Shown: in pieces, positions 49,552-62,164 of the stretch
How the letters are laid out: every line of letters begins with the position of its first letter
Position numbering within the stretch: position 1 is the first letter of the stretch
NCBI GenBank assembly: GCA_030068145.1
Contig: JAPJBO010000712.1
Location: forward strand, 1 to 64,000
Origin: Diplonema papillatum
Taxonomy: Eukaryota > Euglenozoa > Diplonemea > Diplonemida > Diplonemidae
Length of the DNA: 64,000 bases
Reading direction: 5' to 3'
The notes under the pieces: generated by a model
Database searches by the model: none
What the model was told of the DNA's origin: nothing
Seen by the model: only the letters and a program-made list of their open reading frames with translations
Translations under genes and position numbers: made by a program

Positions 49552-49780
49552 ATGCCGCATGGGCCCATCACGACAGCGGACCTAAAGACGGCACTAACAA
49601 AGATGAAGAAAGCGTCGACCTGGGCTCTATGGGTGGCGCGTATACGAATTGCAGCAACTGCCGCCACAGGTTCTAGAACTCACGGCGGACGCAATGAACA
49701 GCGTGGAACGTGAAGGGGAGTGGCCAGCCCCGCTGATGCACGCAAACATCCACCTGCTTCCCAAACCGGAGGATAGAGGA
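49552..49780 (+). pseudogene. Non-LTR RT relic (unit 4)
   Basis: Same sequence and frame break as in unit 1. Confidence 0.7.
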
Positions 49781-50062
49781 TCCTGGGCCCAAAGTACCCG
49801 TGTTTTGGCTCAGAATTTTCTGGAGCTGAAGAAGTGTCGGTTGCACATATTGTCACCGGGCCTATTTCAGAGTCACTTTCCTTCGTCAGGCGAGGAGGGA
49901 ATCCTGGTTTAACGTTTGGACAGAACACTGCCTCTCATAGGTGGGGAAGGGCAAACTCATTTCCTAGTAAAAGATAGCATGGTAAAAGGGGACCTAACGA
50001 TCTGGTCAATGAGTCATCATGGGCAAAACAAAAAAAAAGGTTGCGGGAGTCCACGCAACGGT

Positions 50063-51685
50063 CTAGTTCCTTCTCCCGTGACTTTTGCCGGATCCTTTGC
50101 TGTGCTTCTGTCCTTTGTTCTTGCCTTTGCCCTTGCCTTTGTTATTGCCTTTGTCATTTTCTTTGCCTTTGCCTTTGCCTTTGCCATTGTCGTCGCCATC
50201 GTTGCACGGCGCGTCGTTGTAGAATGAGGGGATTGGGAGGGGGGTCGCTGGGGGTCGAAGAGCCGCGGTTCCGTTCATCAAAGACGAGAAGTAGTCGAAG
50301 GCTAGATCTCCGAAGCGACCACAGCTGTCGGCGGCTGCGTCGATCGAGGCTTGGAAGTGAACGCCGCCCCACACCCTGCTGTCCCCGCAATCCTGCGCGA
50401 ATTCAGTCCAAGTCGGGAACACAATCGTCGTGTCCGCAGCAGGCAGGATGCCAGGTTCCGACAGCGAGCTACCAGCCGCCCACTCCACTGGATAGTTCAA
50501 AACATCGTTTCCAAAGTACTTCCTCAACGACTGAGCATGCGCGAAGCAGAAGCAGGTCGACGCCGACGGGTACTCAGGGTGGTCTGCCTCTTCAAACAAC
50601 GACTTCCAGTCCGTCGCCTTCATGTCAACAGTACCCTGTCCTGGTCCACCCCACCCACTTACGAGATCGTCCCCGTAGACGTGCTTGATCGCGCTGAAAG
50701 GCCGCACTGCGTCCCACCGCCGCTTCTCGTTCCACACGAAGATCCCCGCGTCAAAAGCTGCCATGTTCGACAAGAAGTCCAGTTGCACGAACTGCAGCGT
50801 GTTGAGACCGCCGGAGAGAGTCTTGAATACGGCTGAAAAGCCAAGGCCCCTCACCTTGTTGTCAAACAGCTCGGCCTTGAGCTTCTGTTCTTCAGTGAGG
50901 CCGGCAGACGCTGCCAGGACTTCGTCGACCTGCTTCTTGTACAGCGCTTTGTTCTTCACGTTGCTGTTGACCGGCGGCGGGACCTGCCAAGCGTTCGGGT
51001 TGCTGTACGCGTACGGTTCCGTGATGCCCCACTGCGGTGTGACGAACTGCTGGATCTTGTACAGTCCCAACCCTTTTCTCTGCATGTCGGGCTGCCATTT
51101 CGATGGGTTGTTCAGTGCGTAGGCCGTGTTCACCGGAGCGTACCCAGTCGTGTCCATGAAGGGTTCGAAGTGGCGTTCCCGCATGAAATCCCCGGCAGAG
51201 TTCATCCCGTCGTACCGACGGCCTTCCGCAACCTTCGTGCCGGCAATCGTCCCAATGCCAGCAGCCGTCGTCGGAACGTCCATATCCGCCGACAGCACGT
51301 CGATTCCGATGCTGTCCAGGAACGCATCGATCTCAGCCAAGCGCCCAGGGAAGAACTCCCGCAGTATCGGGCGCGCCGCGTACATAACAGCAACGTTCAC
51401 GGATCTGATGGTGCGGTCTTCTACCGGCCTTCTGTCGAAGCGGGAGTACACTCCGACGGCTGTCTCATCGTATGGTGCCGTCGCATCGAACCACGCATTG
51501 GTCAGCATCGTCGTGAGCCGCAGCACCAACGGCGCATCGCCGAAACCGGATGAAATGTCTTGCTGTGCCCAAGGTAGCAGAGCCGGAAACAAGGCTTCTA
51601 TGAGTACGTTTCCGCTGTCGAAATCGAACGCGTCGCAGCCGACGGCCAGCGTGAGAAGGACGAGTGGGATACGACACATCGTCAT
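50063..51685 (-). CDS. Vanadium-dependent haloperoxidase-like protein (unit 4)
   Basis: 540 aa, protein identical to the unit 2 and 3 copies. The upstream frame is open to 52012. Confidence 0.9.
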   Translation of the reverse strand: MTMCRIPLVLLTLAVGCDAFDFDSGNVLIEALFPALLPWAQQDISSGFGDAPLVLRLTTMLTNAWFDATAPYDETAVGVYSRFDRRPVEDRTIRSVNVAVMYAARPILREFFPGRLAEIDAFLDSIGIDVLSADMDVPTTAAGIGTIAGTKVAEGRRYDGMNSAGDFMRERHFEPFMDTTGYAPVNTAYALNNPSKWQPDMQRKGLGLYKIQQFVTPQWGITEPYAYSNPNAWQVPPPVNSNVKNKALYKKQVDEVLAASAGLTEEQKLKAELFDNKVRGLGFSAVFKTLSGGLNTLQFVQLDFLSNMAAFDAGIFVWNEKRRWDAVRPFSAIKHVYGDDLVSGWGGPGQGTVDMKATDWKSLFEEADHPEYPSASTCFCFAHAQSLRKYFGNDVLNYPVEWAAGSSLSEPGILPAADTTIVFPTWTEFAQDCGDSRVWGGVHFQASIDAAADSCGRFGDLAFDYFSSLMNGTAALRPPATPLPIPSFYNDAPCNDGDDNGKGKGKGKENDKGNNKGKGKGKNKGQKHSKGSGKSHGRRN

Positions 51686-52527
51686 TTTACTTTTTGTTGG
51701 TGGGCTTGTTTGCTTGAAAAAGACCTGATCGTGTTGCAGAAAGAAGGTGCAGGAAGCTCCAATGAAATGAGGAGATTTGTGGATTCGGTTCAACGCTCGA
51801 GTTTTATGGCAACTAAACGCCAAAACCTTCGTGAGCTGAGTGATTCTCGTTTGGGTCCAGGCGCATTGGCCAAAACATAAGAAACCAGACCCGGCGTTCG
51901 GCGTCGGCCTATTTTTAGCCTTTATTTTTAGAGTGTAAGTTTTTGAGGGGTGGTTGTTTTTCATCATGACCAGACCATCTGTACGCAGAGAACTTGGGAA
52001 ATAGTCCCACACCGCAAACGGTCTCCATTTTTACTTCCCTGGCTGAACTGAATTCTAAGCTCGAAAACGTACACATCGGCATATTCGGGCTCAAAGGGCC
52101 GCACCTGGTCCCTTGGACGGGTAGTCACTTCGGATGGCGTGGCGAACATGATTCCCCAAGCCAAGCGAAGACTTTGGCCGAAGCTAGCTGCCGCTGTTGA
52201 AAGTGTCTTCCTTGGTGGGCGCCGGCCAGCTGCTTCCTTTGCTGCGCTTCGGGGGGTCGTTGGCGGCGTCGGGGTCTCGCGCTGCTTCAGGCGTCTCCGG
52301 AGAGTGGCGAGGCCTGGTTCGGCGCTTCGTGCGACCCCTCTTCTTCTCGCTGGTGAACGTTCCTTCAGCCTTGCCTGCAGCGGCGCGCGCGTCTTCGGTC
52401 TCAGTGGTGGCGAGACCTTTCAGCGCCACTTTGCCGCCAGCGGCGGTCTCAGTGCCGCCGCGGTCGATCGTGCTTTCCGAGCCTGCCGCTCCCTTCGTGG
52501 CGCGTCGGGGGTCGATGGCACCCCCAA

Positions 52528-52723
52528 CGCTACCGGCCGTAGGATGGTATGTGGGTGTCTACCACCACACACACAGTCCTAGTGTATGTATACAGCGTAC
52601 TGTGCAGAGGACCTGATATACCTTACTACGCTGTGGTGGATGCACCCACTAGTGTATGTATACATCCACTAGGACTGTGTGTGTGGTGGTAGACACCCAC
52701 ATACCATCCTACAGCCGGTAGCG
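52528..52723. repeat. 196-bp near-perfect inverted repeat (unit 4)
   Basis: Same as the copy in unit 1. Confidence 0.95.
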
Positions 52724-53180
52724 GAGGTACCGGCTACTACGCGGAGTGCGGGGGGGGGCCTTCTCCAGCGCCAGCAGTTTTGTTCTCGGCCTCGGCTCTG
52801 CATCGGGTGTCTGCGGCGGCGGGGAGATTGCGAGAACGTGCTTGGGATGGGTATGTGCTCAACACCGCACTGGTCCCGTCCGCGCCGTGTTTCGGTCCTT
52901 TAAGCCACGGACACATCAGGCGGAGTCTGGTTTGTCAAGCGGCTGTTCGTAAGCTCGCCACAGCCAGGACCGCCCGTGCTACGGCGGCGGGGAGGGGGCG
53001 AGGACGCGCGTTTTCGTCTCTCCTGCTGGTCTCATCGCGCTCTGGTTGCTGTCGTAGCATCCGGCGGTGGTGGTGCCCACGTTCGCAGCACTGCCCTGCC
53101 GTCGTCGACTCAGGCAGGTCCGGTAGCCTCTCCGTTCTCCGCACGTTGGCATGTCGTGCGGCAGGCAGCCCGATATTGTT

Positions 53181-53339
53181 TGCCCTCAGGGGACTAGTCC
53201 CCGTTGGGCGCATTTCATTGGGAAGTACTGGGAAATGCAACTTTTTTTGCAAATTCTTACCAGGAATTGCAATGAATGCAAAACAGCGACTCGTCCCCTA
53301 AGGGCACATTTCACATTGGGACTGGTCCCCTGAGTGGCA
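53181..53339. mobile_element. MITE-like element (unit 4)
   Basis: 159-bp form. Confidence 0.5.
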
Positions 53340-54369
53340 CTTTTCCTTAGATATTATCAGCCACCTTTACCTTCGATGCGTCTTCTCAAAACCACTTGCT
53401 GTTCCGGTGCGAATGTTCTTGCACCGCCGCGTGTGTTGAAACGTTAAGTCATCATACTCATCGCGGGCGGCCATGTCGCAGACGCATTGCTGGTCAACCT
53501 GTCAGCCACCAACAGCGGGTTGGTGTAGTTGACCCTGTGGTGCAGGTGGTAGCCGTGGTGGGCAGCATTCCTCCAAGCAAACTTGTTGTGAGCACCTTCG
53601 GTGCGTCTTGGGGAGTCGAGCTGAGGAATATGTTGTTGGGCGACAAGCCCTGAGTATTCGAGTCCACTTGCTCCAGGGCAAGGTTGGAAGGGGACGATTC
53701 AGAAACTTAAGGATTCGGAATTGGCGAATAACGCAGACAAATTCCTCCTCCTCCCGCAGTCCCGAACTCGCTCCCCTCGATCGATTTTGCGTTAATCGCC
53801 CCGATGGCTTCACGTTTCTCACCGATGAAGAGAGTAAAGGTAAACGAGAACCCCCCGCTATCGCCGCGCAGGTTCAGCCTGTGCTTCCCACAGGAGTTCC
53901 TGTGAGTCTCGCACAGAGCGCTAGCGTCTTCGTCCGACGCCCCTTCGACGCTTGCACTCCCTGCACTTCACCTTCTGGTGGGCCGCGCAGACTCGTCTGT
54001 CTTTGGTGTGCTTTGGCGCCCGCCTCGACGTGCGCCAGTCCTGCTGGCGAGAAGTGACCCACTTACGTAGTGAACCCTTACGTAGAACCAGGATTCTACG
54101 TAAGGGTTCAATGCAGTAACCCCGAATTCACCGCCCAAAGTGTCGATTTCCCCCCAATGCCTCCAATCATTCGCGTTACCTGGCGTAACTTCTGTTTTGG
54201 TTCCAGCTATCCTGAGGGAAACTTCGAGCCAAAACGTCGGGTCACTACGCTGCAATGCCGTGTAACATACCGTACGATGGGTGACCAGTTTTGTGCGTGT
54301 CGCGCCGGCTCCCCCTTCACCGGTTTCATTAAAAAGGGAAAGCACACGTCCACTGTTTTTTTTTTTTTT

Positions 54370-56704
54370 GTGTTTCCGGCGATATTCGCTCAGTCAGTTG
54401 CCTGTGACGGCGTTCATTGAGTTGTTTGAATTAGTTCACTTACAGTAGCTGCTGATCTGCTGCGATGGTCTGCGGTTTCCAAAGCGGAGCGATGGCGGAG
54501 CTGCGGACGAGTGCGGGGGAGGCTGATTTGATCCATGGTTTGCGCGAACTTCTGTTGAATAAGGATGATGCAGGTTGGGAGGTGTGCTGATTCCTGAGGG
54601 AGTTGAGGGAATGGTGATTGGGTCGGAGCGTATGGGGCTAAGAAACGGTTGCTTGGCCAGGAGAGGGGTTTGAAAGCGGGGGGTTTATCTGCTGCTGATC
54701 TGCTGCGGTGGACTGCGAGTGACAGAGCGTAGCGATGGCGGAGCTGAGGGGATGTTTGCAGGCTGGTGCACGGGAGAGTTGGTGATGATGATGTGCAGGA
54801 TGTCCGCTGATAGCGGGGAGTTTCGAGGACTCGGAGGATTCTTGACGCGCAAGGGTGTTGGGGGAAGTTGGGTACCGCGAGAGTAGTACTTCTTGGGGTG
54901 TTGGTATTGCTTGGCCGGGGTGTTGGGAACGAACGCGGTGTGTCTACTGCTTCATCATGTTGTTGCCGGTTGAGGGGTTGCTGCCGCTGTCTTCACTTCT
55001 TGCCCACTGCGTGTAGGGCCCATGTTGCCCATTCAGCGCACTTGTCCTCCGGTAGCTGACTGCGAACGCGTAGAGCTACACTTCGGATCACCGCGCGGTT
55101 TCCCTTCGCGAAGGCATCCAGAACCTGCATTCGGGAGGGTGTTTTGCCCCCGAACTCTGGCCTTAGATCCGCCTCCGGTCGGAACCAACTGAGGTGCGCT
55201 GCGTCGTCCGCCGTCAAAACGTGATGGGAGGTGGCCTTTTCATTGCACCCTCGTAGGCCGCATATCTCCGTTGTGCCGTCTTGTAATACCGAGCGCCTCA
55301 CTAGCGCCTGCAGCAGATCCACTGCTCCACTGACCTTCCGGAGCTGGTGCAGCGTCTTGCCGTTGATGCTGCTCCGTGGTGCGTTTAGCCGCTCTCGGAG
55401 TCTGCTGTTCCTCTGATGATCGAGGGCTTTTCGGACAAATCTGCCGATCTCCTCCATCTGCACTAGACCAGCAGCATCTTGGGCGCATACATACTGAAGG
55501 CCTGCGTCTCGGTAGACCCACTCCACATCAAAGACGCTTCGACCGTTCAGGGCTCTTCCTGCTGCCTCGTCCGCTGCATTAATATAGCGGTTGGCTGCGT
55601 GTCCCTTTGCCCATTCTATTGCCGGCGCTGTTGGGAACACTCTTGACAGCGGGTCTGTGGCACTCTTCTTTCCTGTAACTCTGGCTATTGCGCTTTGACT
55701 ATCACAGTATCGGCGGTCTGGCCGTGTGTTAGCCACTATTTTCAGCGCTGCCTCTGCTGCCAGTATTGCACACACTTCTGCTTGCGTGCTCGACGTAACC
55801 GTTCCGTTAATCCGGGCGCCAAAGGATTGATCGTTCACCGTAACCCCTATCGCGCCTTTGGAGTGCTCCTCTATAAAGCTGCCGTCAGTGGCCAAGACTA
55901 TTTCAGTGCCAGGTTGGATGCTTCGAAGCGCCTTAACGACTGACTTGACGATGGCTGGCTGTTGCAGCTTCCGTACTTTTCGGTAGCAGATGTCGGCCGT
56001 GGTCGGAAGTCGCGTATGATCCAGTTCCGTTGTATTGAGCAACGTGGCAGATGCGGCTCTCCATCTTTGAATTTCAGCGTACTCAGTCACTGGGCTTAGG
56101 CCGAATCCTAAATTGCTGGCTGTGAAGTCCTTTAGCCCCATTCCTCGTCTGTGTTTCGGTATCAAGTCGCTATACGCCGCCTTCAGTTTTGGATGTCTTG
56201 GGTCAAAGCAACGCGATACGGAATGGCTCGCCAGCACCGGCAGGACGAAACTTCGATACAATTCCGCCTTACCCCGGGTCGAACACTGATATGACTGCCT
56301 CACCAGCTTGCACAACCTCGAGAACCTTTCCATCTTCTTTGCATTGTTTTGGCAGCCCGTCGGATCCTGTGCGTGTAAACACCCGCCGAGAAGTTTTGCC
56401 CTGGTGGCGGTCTTGAGTATTCCGACGCCGGGGACGTTGATGGTGCTTTCGACTGGCGCAACTACTATTAACTTTCTTTTTGCTACTCTGAGTCCCTTGT
56501 CTCGCATCCACTCGACTACCCCTTGAACGTGTTGCGCCACTTTACTCATTTTGGTGTGAGACGTTGTATCGTCTACGTACGATTTGCTATGCGGCACCCG
56601 GTCCGGCCTTGGTGGGTCTGACGTGTAGAGGAGGAATAGGGTGACGCTCGGAGTGTCAGAATAGGGTTGATTTCTTTTGTTTCTCTACGGCTTGTTTGGG
56701 TTCG
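54370..56704 (-). mobile_element. Non-LTR retrotransposon B, copy 2 at the unit T-tract
   Basis: Same insertion as copy 1, with T-tracts 54356-54369 and 56705-56724 on the two sides. At the 5' end it has about 55 extra bases (56650-56704) beyond the RT text shared with copy 1. That extra piece contains an in-frame stop and is not RT-coding. The 3' untranslated region is 54370-54992. Confidence 0.9.
54993..56649 (-). pseudogene. ORF2 remnant of element B, copy 2
   Basis: The translated sequence is the same as in copy 1 over the shared length (end of RT with YVDD, RNase H, C-terminal knuckle). It is 5'-truncated at the same codon region. The lack of differences from copy 1, 27.6 kb away, argues for duplication of the inserted copy rather than two independent insertions. 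Confidence 0.9.
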
Positions 56705-58380
56705 TTTTTTTTTTTTTTTTTTTTCATTGGAAGCAAATCGCAACGTGGCGAAAGAGAGGGAAGCAGGAGGACAAGAGCTCACCACCCCGACCGTTCCTTC
56801 TAGAAGAGAGGTGTGCGTTTTTGTTTGAGGGACAGCGCAGCGTGTGTGCCAAAGACACACGCTCGATTTCCCGTGGTCAAGGAAGGTTGGATTCGCAAAT
56901 TCGGCTGGAAAGCTGTGCATTCGGCTGCAACGTGGAGTGGATTGACTTCGAAACTCTGTAGGGCTCACCAGGTCTGTGCGGGAGCCAATTTGAGAGAACC
57001 TACGCACGAGAGCGTCTCAAAAACAAAAACTCAGGTGTTGCGTATGAATCTTCATTGCAAGCTGAGAATTTGTCGATACACAAACCCAACCTCCGGACCA
57101 AAAAAACATCATGGGGACCGCCACTCATTCTCTTTCTAATTTAGTTCCTGCGTGTCGGCGGACGTTGGCAACGGCCGTGGTGGCAGGGTGCAGAGGACTG
57201 AAGATATCACGTGCTGAACACCGTGGGCTAGCCTTGAAGGCCAGATCTGAGTGGATAACTCCGCAAATGATCTACGGCGGCTGGCCAAACTTGTTCGTGC
57301 GAACAAACCTGAATCAACCCGGTCCATCCAATCCGGATAGACCGTCATTCCAGGATAGGGGTAGGCCGGCTTCGGAACCCGTCCAGGTTCAGGTTCAGGT
57401 TCTACCGCTGCCAGCGTTACTTTTTAGCGGCAACAACTCGTGTGTTCAGTTGCTGTTCAGCTTCGGCGGACCAGCCCACGCTGTGCTTGCACGCGAATTT
57501 ATCCAGAAAGCTGTCCGCAAAAGAAATGTGAAAACGGGAAAAATTGAGATTCCTAAGTCCCGTGTCATCGGTAGCAAAAATGCCGTTTTGTTTGTTCCGC
57601 ATGAATCTACACCCGGGAGAGCCCTGGCAGTCGCGAGGAAAAAAGACACGGAGACGCGAGTCATCGCAAGGGAAACTCCACAGCAGAAACTCGAAACTCT
57701 GTTTCTCTACCGACGACGAAGGTGCACTTAAGTCTCGAGTACGCTTCGGAAATTCCGGGCGCGGTGTTGGGAGGAAAAAGGGGGGGGGTGTGGGGTTTTC
57801 AAATGAGGTCTCGTATACCGACCTAAACACCTCGTTGCTATCCAGTGGCTGGGAAAGCTCAACGAACGCGTACATTATTTACCATCCTGCGACGTTGAAA
57901 CTGAAAGCAGCTTCGGTGTCAAAAAACGGAAGGTTTTGAGTGTCAAAACAGGCTGTTGGCCCGATTACTGCGCCGCGATCATGCTGGTTGTGCCTTACGC
58001 TGTTTGTTTCTCGTAAGTGCCACGGGGTGTTGAAGGTCGTGAAAAGGCCAACTATTTGCTTGTACGAATGCGAGAGCGCGGCTGCAGAGCAGAGCAACAG
58101 TAAACCAGGCGTGTTTTGGGTTTTCGTTCGCTTTCAGTTTTTTGTTTGTGTTTCCGGGTTCTTTTCTATTGGGGCGAAGTAGCATCCTCGAAGGCAATGG
58201 AAACGCCTCTAATGTTGCACAGCAGGTTTCGGGGCCGGTGTGACTCTAGTGCGGTGGGTAGAGCTCAGCCCGACTGCCATTGACTGGCGCCACCTATGCA
58301 CTGCCACTCGCCGCTGGCGAAATTGCGAGCTCAGCGTAATACGGGGTCCAGCTGGTCATCAAGAAATTGCTTCTGGGACG

Positions 58381-58609
58381 ATGCCGCATGGGCCCATCAC
58401 GACAGCGGACCTAAAGACGGCACTAACAAAGATGAAGAAAGCGTCGACCTGGGCTCTATGGGTGGCGCGTATACGAATTGCAGCAACTGCCGCCACAGGT
58501 TCTAGAACTCACGGCGGACGCAATGAACAGCGTGGAACGTGAAGGGGAGTGGCCAGCCCCGCTGATGCACGCAAACATCCACCTGCTTCCCAAACCGGAG
58601 GATAGAGGA
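58381..58609 (+). pseudogene. Non-LTR RT relic (unit 5)
   Basis: Same sequence and frame break as in unit 1. Confidence 0.7.
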
Positions 58610-58891
58610 TCCTGGGCCCAAAGTACCCGTGTTTTGGCTCAGAATTTTCTGGAGCTGAAGAAGTGTCGGTTGCACATATTGTCACCGGGCCTATTTCAGA
58701 GTCACTTTCCTTCGTCAGGCGAGGAGGGAATCCTGGTTTAACGTTTGGACAGAACACTGCCTCTCATAGGTGGGGAAGGGCAAACTCATTTCCTAGTAAA
58801 AGATAGCATGGTAAAAGGGGACCTAACGATCTGGTCAATGAGTCATCATGGGCAAAACAAAAAAAAAGGTTGCGGGAGTCCACGCAACGGT

Positions 58892-60514
58892 CTAGTTCCT
58901 TCTCCCGTGACTTTTGCCGGATCCTTTGCTGTGCTTCTGTCCTTTGTTCTTGCCTTTGCCCTTGCCTTTGTTATTGCCTTTGTCATTTTCTTTGCCTTTG
59001 CCTTTGCCTTTGCCATTGTCGTCGCCATCGTTGCACGGCGCGTCGTTGTAGAATGAGGGGATTGGGAGGGGGGTCGCTGGGGGTCGAAGAGCCGCGGTTC
59101 CGTTCATCAAAGACGAGAAGTAGTCGAAGGCTAGATCTCCGAAGCGACCACAGCTGTCGGCGGCTGCGTCGATCGAGGCTTGGAAGTGAACGCCGCCCCA
59201 CACCCTGCTGTCCCCGCAATCCTGCGCGAATTCAGTCCAAGTCGGGAACACAATCGTCGTGTCCGCAGCAGGCAGGATGCCAGGTTCCGACAGCGAGCTA
59301 CCAGCCGCCCACTCCACTGGATAGTTCAAAACATCGTTTCCAAAGTACTTCCTCAACGACTGAGCATGCGCGAAGCAGAAGCAGGTCGACGCCGACGGGT
59401 ACTCAGGGTGGTCTGCCTCTTCAAACAACGACTTCCAGTCCGTCGCCTTCATGTCAACAGTACCCTGTCCTGGTCCACCCCACCCACTTACGAGATCGTC
59501 CCCGTAGACGTGCTTGATCGCGCTGAAAGGCCGCACTGCGTCCCACCGCCGCTTCTCGTTCCACACGAAGATCCCCGCGTCAAAAGCTGCCATGTTCGAC
59601 AAGAAGTCCAGTTGCACGAACTGCAGCGTGTTGAGACCGCCGGAGAGAGTCTTGAATACGGCTGAAAAGCCAAGGCCCCTCACCTTGTTGTCAAACAGCT
59701 CGGCCTTGAGCTTCTGTTCTTCAGTGAGGCCGGCAGACGCTGCCAGGACTTCGTCGACCTGCTTCTTGTACAGCGCTTTGTTCTTCACGTTGCTGTTGAC
59801 CGGCGGCGGGACCTGCCAAGCGTTCGGGTTGCTGTACGCGTACGGTTCCGTGATGCCCCACTGCGGTGTGACGAACTGCTGGATCTTGTACAGTCCCAAC
59901 CCTTTTCTCTGCATGTCGGGCTGCCATTTCGATGGGTTGTTCAGTGCGTAGGCCGTGTTCACCGGAGCGTACCCAGTCGTGTCCATGAAGGGTTCGAAGT
60001 GGCGTTCCCGCATGAAATCCCCGGCAGAGTTCATCCCGTCGTACCGACGGCCTTCCGCAACCTTCGTGCCGGCAATCGTCCCAATGCCAGCAGCCGTCGT
60101 CGGAACGTCCATATCCGCCGACAGCACGTCGATTCCGATGCTGTCCAGGAACGCATCGATCTCAGCCAAGCGCCCAGGGAAGAACTCCCGCAGTATCGGG
60201 CGCGCCGCGTACATAACAGCAACGTTCACGGATCTGATGGTGCGGTCTTCTACCGGCCTTCTGTCGAAGCGGGAGTACACTCCGACGGCTGTCTCATCGT
60301 ATGGTGCCGTCGCATCGAACCACGCATTGGTCAGCATCGTCGTGAGCCGCAGCACCAACGGCGCATCGCCGAAACCGGATGAAATGTCTTGCTGTGCCCA
60401 AGGTAGCAGAGCCGGAAACAAGGCTTCTATGAGTACGTTTCCGCTGTCGAAATCGAACGCGTCGCAGCCGACGGCCAGCGTGAGAAGGACGAGTGGGATA
60501 CGACACATCGTCAT
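58892..60514 (-). CDS. Vanadium-dependent haloperoxidase-like protein (unit 5)
   Basis: 540 aa, protein identical to units 2-4. The upstream frame is open to 60841. Confidence 0.9.
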   Translation of the reverse strand: MTMCRIPLVLLTLAVGCDAFDFDSGNVLIEALFPALLPWAQQDISSGFGDAPLVLRLTTMLTNAWFDATAPYDETAVGVYSRFDRRPVEDRTIRSVNVAVMYAARPILREFFPGRLAEIDAFLDSIGIDVLSADMDVPTTAAGIGTIAGTKVAEGRRYDGMNSAGDFMRERHFEPFMDTTGYAPVNTAYALNNPSKWQPDMQRKGLGLYKIQQFVTPQWGITEPYAYSNPNAWQVPPPVNSNVKNKALYKKQVDEVLAASAGLTEEQKLKAELFDNKVRGLGFSAVFKTLSGGLNTLQFVQLDFLSNMAAFDAGIFVWNEKRRWDAVRPFSAIKHVYGDDLVSGWGGPGQGTVDMKATDWKSLFEEADHPEYPSASTCFCFAHAQSLRKYFGNDVLNYPVEWAAGSSLSEPGILPAADTTIVFPTWTEFAQDCGDSRVWGGVHFQASIDAAADSCGRFGDLAFDYFSSLMNGTAALRPPATPLPIPSFYNDAPCNDGDDNGKGKGKGKENDKGNNKGKGKGKNKGQKHSKGSGKSHGRRN

Positions 60515-61356
60515 TTTACTTTTTGTTGGTGGGCTTGTTTGCTTGAAAAAGACCTGATCGTGTTGCAGAAAGAAGGTGCAGGAAGCTCCAATGAAATGAG
60601 GAGATTTGTGGATTCGGTTCAACGCTCGAGTTTTATGGCAACTAAACGCCAAAACCTTCGTGAGCTGAGTGATTCTCGTTTGGGTCCAGGCGCATTGGCC
60701 AAAACATAAGAAACCAGACCCGGCGTTCGGCGTCGGCCTATTTTTAGCCTTTATTTTTAGAGTGTAAGTTTTTGAGGGGTGGTTGTTTTTCATCATGACC
60801 AGACCATCTGTACGCAGAGAACTTGGGAAATAGTCCCACACCGCAAACGGTCTCCATTTTTACTTCCCTGGCTGAACTGAATTCTAAGCTCGAAAACGTA
60901 CACATCGGCATATTCGGGCTCAAAGGGCCGCACCTGGTCCCTTGGACGGGTAGTCACTTCGGATGGCGTGGCGAACATGATTCCCCAAGCCAAGCGAAGA
61001 CTTTGGCCGAAGCTAGCTGCCGCTGTTGAAAGTGTCTTCCTTGGTGGGCGCCGGCCAGCTGCTTCCTTTGCTGCGCTTCGGGGGGTCGTTGGCGGCGTCG
61101 GGGTCTCGCGCTGCTTCAGGCGTCTCCGGAGAGTGGCGAGGCCTGGTTCGGCGCTTCGTGCGACCCCTCTTCTTCTCGCTGGTGAACGTTCCTTCAGCCT
61201 TGCCTGCAGCGGCGCGCGCGTCTTCGGTCTCAGTGGTGGCGAGACCTTTCAGCGCCACTTTGCCGCCAGCGGCGGTCTCAGTGCCGCCGCGGTCGATCGT
61301 GCTTTCCGAGCCTGCCGCTCCCTTCGTGGCGCGTCGGGGGTCGATGGCACCCCCAA

Positions 61357-61552
61357 CGCTACCGGCCGTAGGATGGTATGTGGGTGTCTACCACCACACA
61401 CACAGTCCTAGTGTATGTATACAGCGTACTGTGCAGAGGACCTGATATACCTTACTACGCTGTGGTGGATGCACCCACTAGTGTATGTATACATCCACTA
61501 GGACTGTGTGTGTGGTGGTAGACACCCACATACCATCCTACAGCCGGTAGCG
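61357..61552. repeat. 196-bp near-perfect inverted repeat (unit 5)
   Basis: Same as the copy in unit 1. Confidence 0.95.
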
Positions 61553-62009
61553 GAGGTACCGGCTACTACGCGGAGTGCGGGGGGGGGCCTTCTCCAGCGC
61601 CAGCAGTTTTGTTCTCGGCCTCGGCTCTGCATCGGGTGTCTGCGGCGGCGGGGAGATTGCGAGAACGTGCTTGGGATGGGTATGTGCTCAACACCGCACT
61701 GGTCCCGTCCGCGCCGTGTTTCGGTCCTTTAAGCCACGGACACATCAGGCGGAGTCTGGTTTGTCAAGCGGCTGTTCGTAAGCTCGCCACAGCCAGGACC
61801 GCCCGTGCTACGGCGGCGGGGAGGGGGCGAGGACGCGCGTTTTCGTCTCTCCTGCTGGTCTCATCGCGCTCTGGTTGCTGTCGTAGCATCCGGCGGTGGT
61901 GGTGCCCACGTTCGCAGCACTGCCCTGCCGTCGTCGACTCAGGCAGGTCCGGTAGCCTCTCCGTTCTCCGCACGTTGGCATGTCGTGCGGCAGGCAGCCC
62001 GATATTGTT

Positions 62010-62164
62010 TGCCCTCAGGGGACTAGTCCCCGTTGGGCGCATTTCATTGGGAAGTACTGGGAAATGCAACTTTTTTTGCAAATTCTTACCAGGAATTGCA
62101 ATGCAAAACAGCGACTCGTCCCCTAAGGGCACATTTCACATTGGGACTGGTCCCCTGAGTGGCA
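62010..62164. mobile_element. MITE-like element (unit 5)
   Basis: 155-bp form without GAAT, as in unit 1. Confidence 0.5.

Larger units (their letters stand above)
47896..54355. repeat. Array unit 4 (full length)
   Basis: Full-length unit. Near 54321 it carries CACCGG before GTTTCATT's TTTCATT core, the variant otherwise seen only in unit 0b, the other unit that precedes element B. The spacer 47896-49551 is as in unit 1. Confidence 0.97.
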
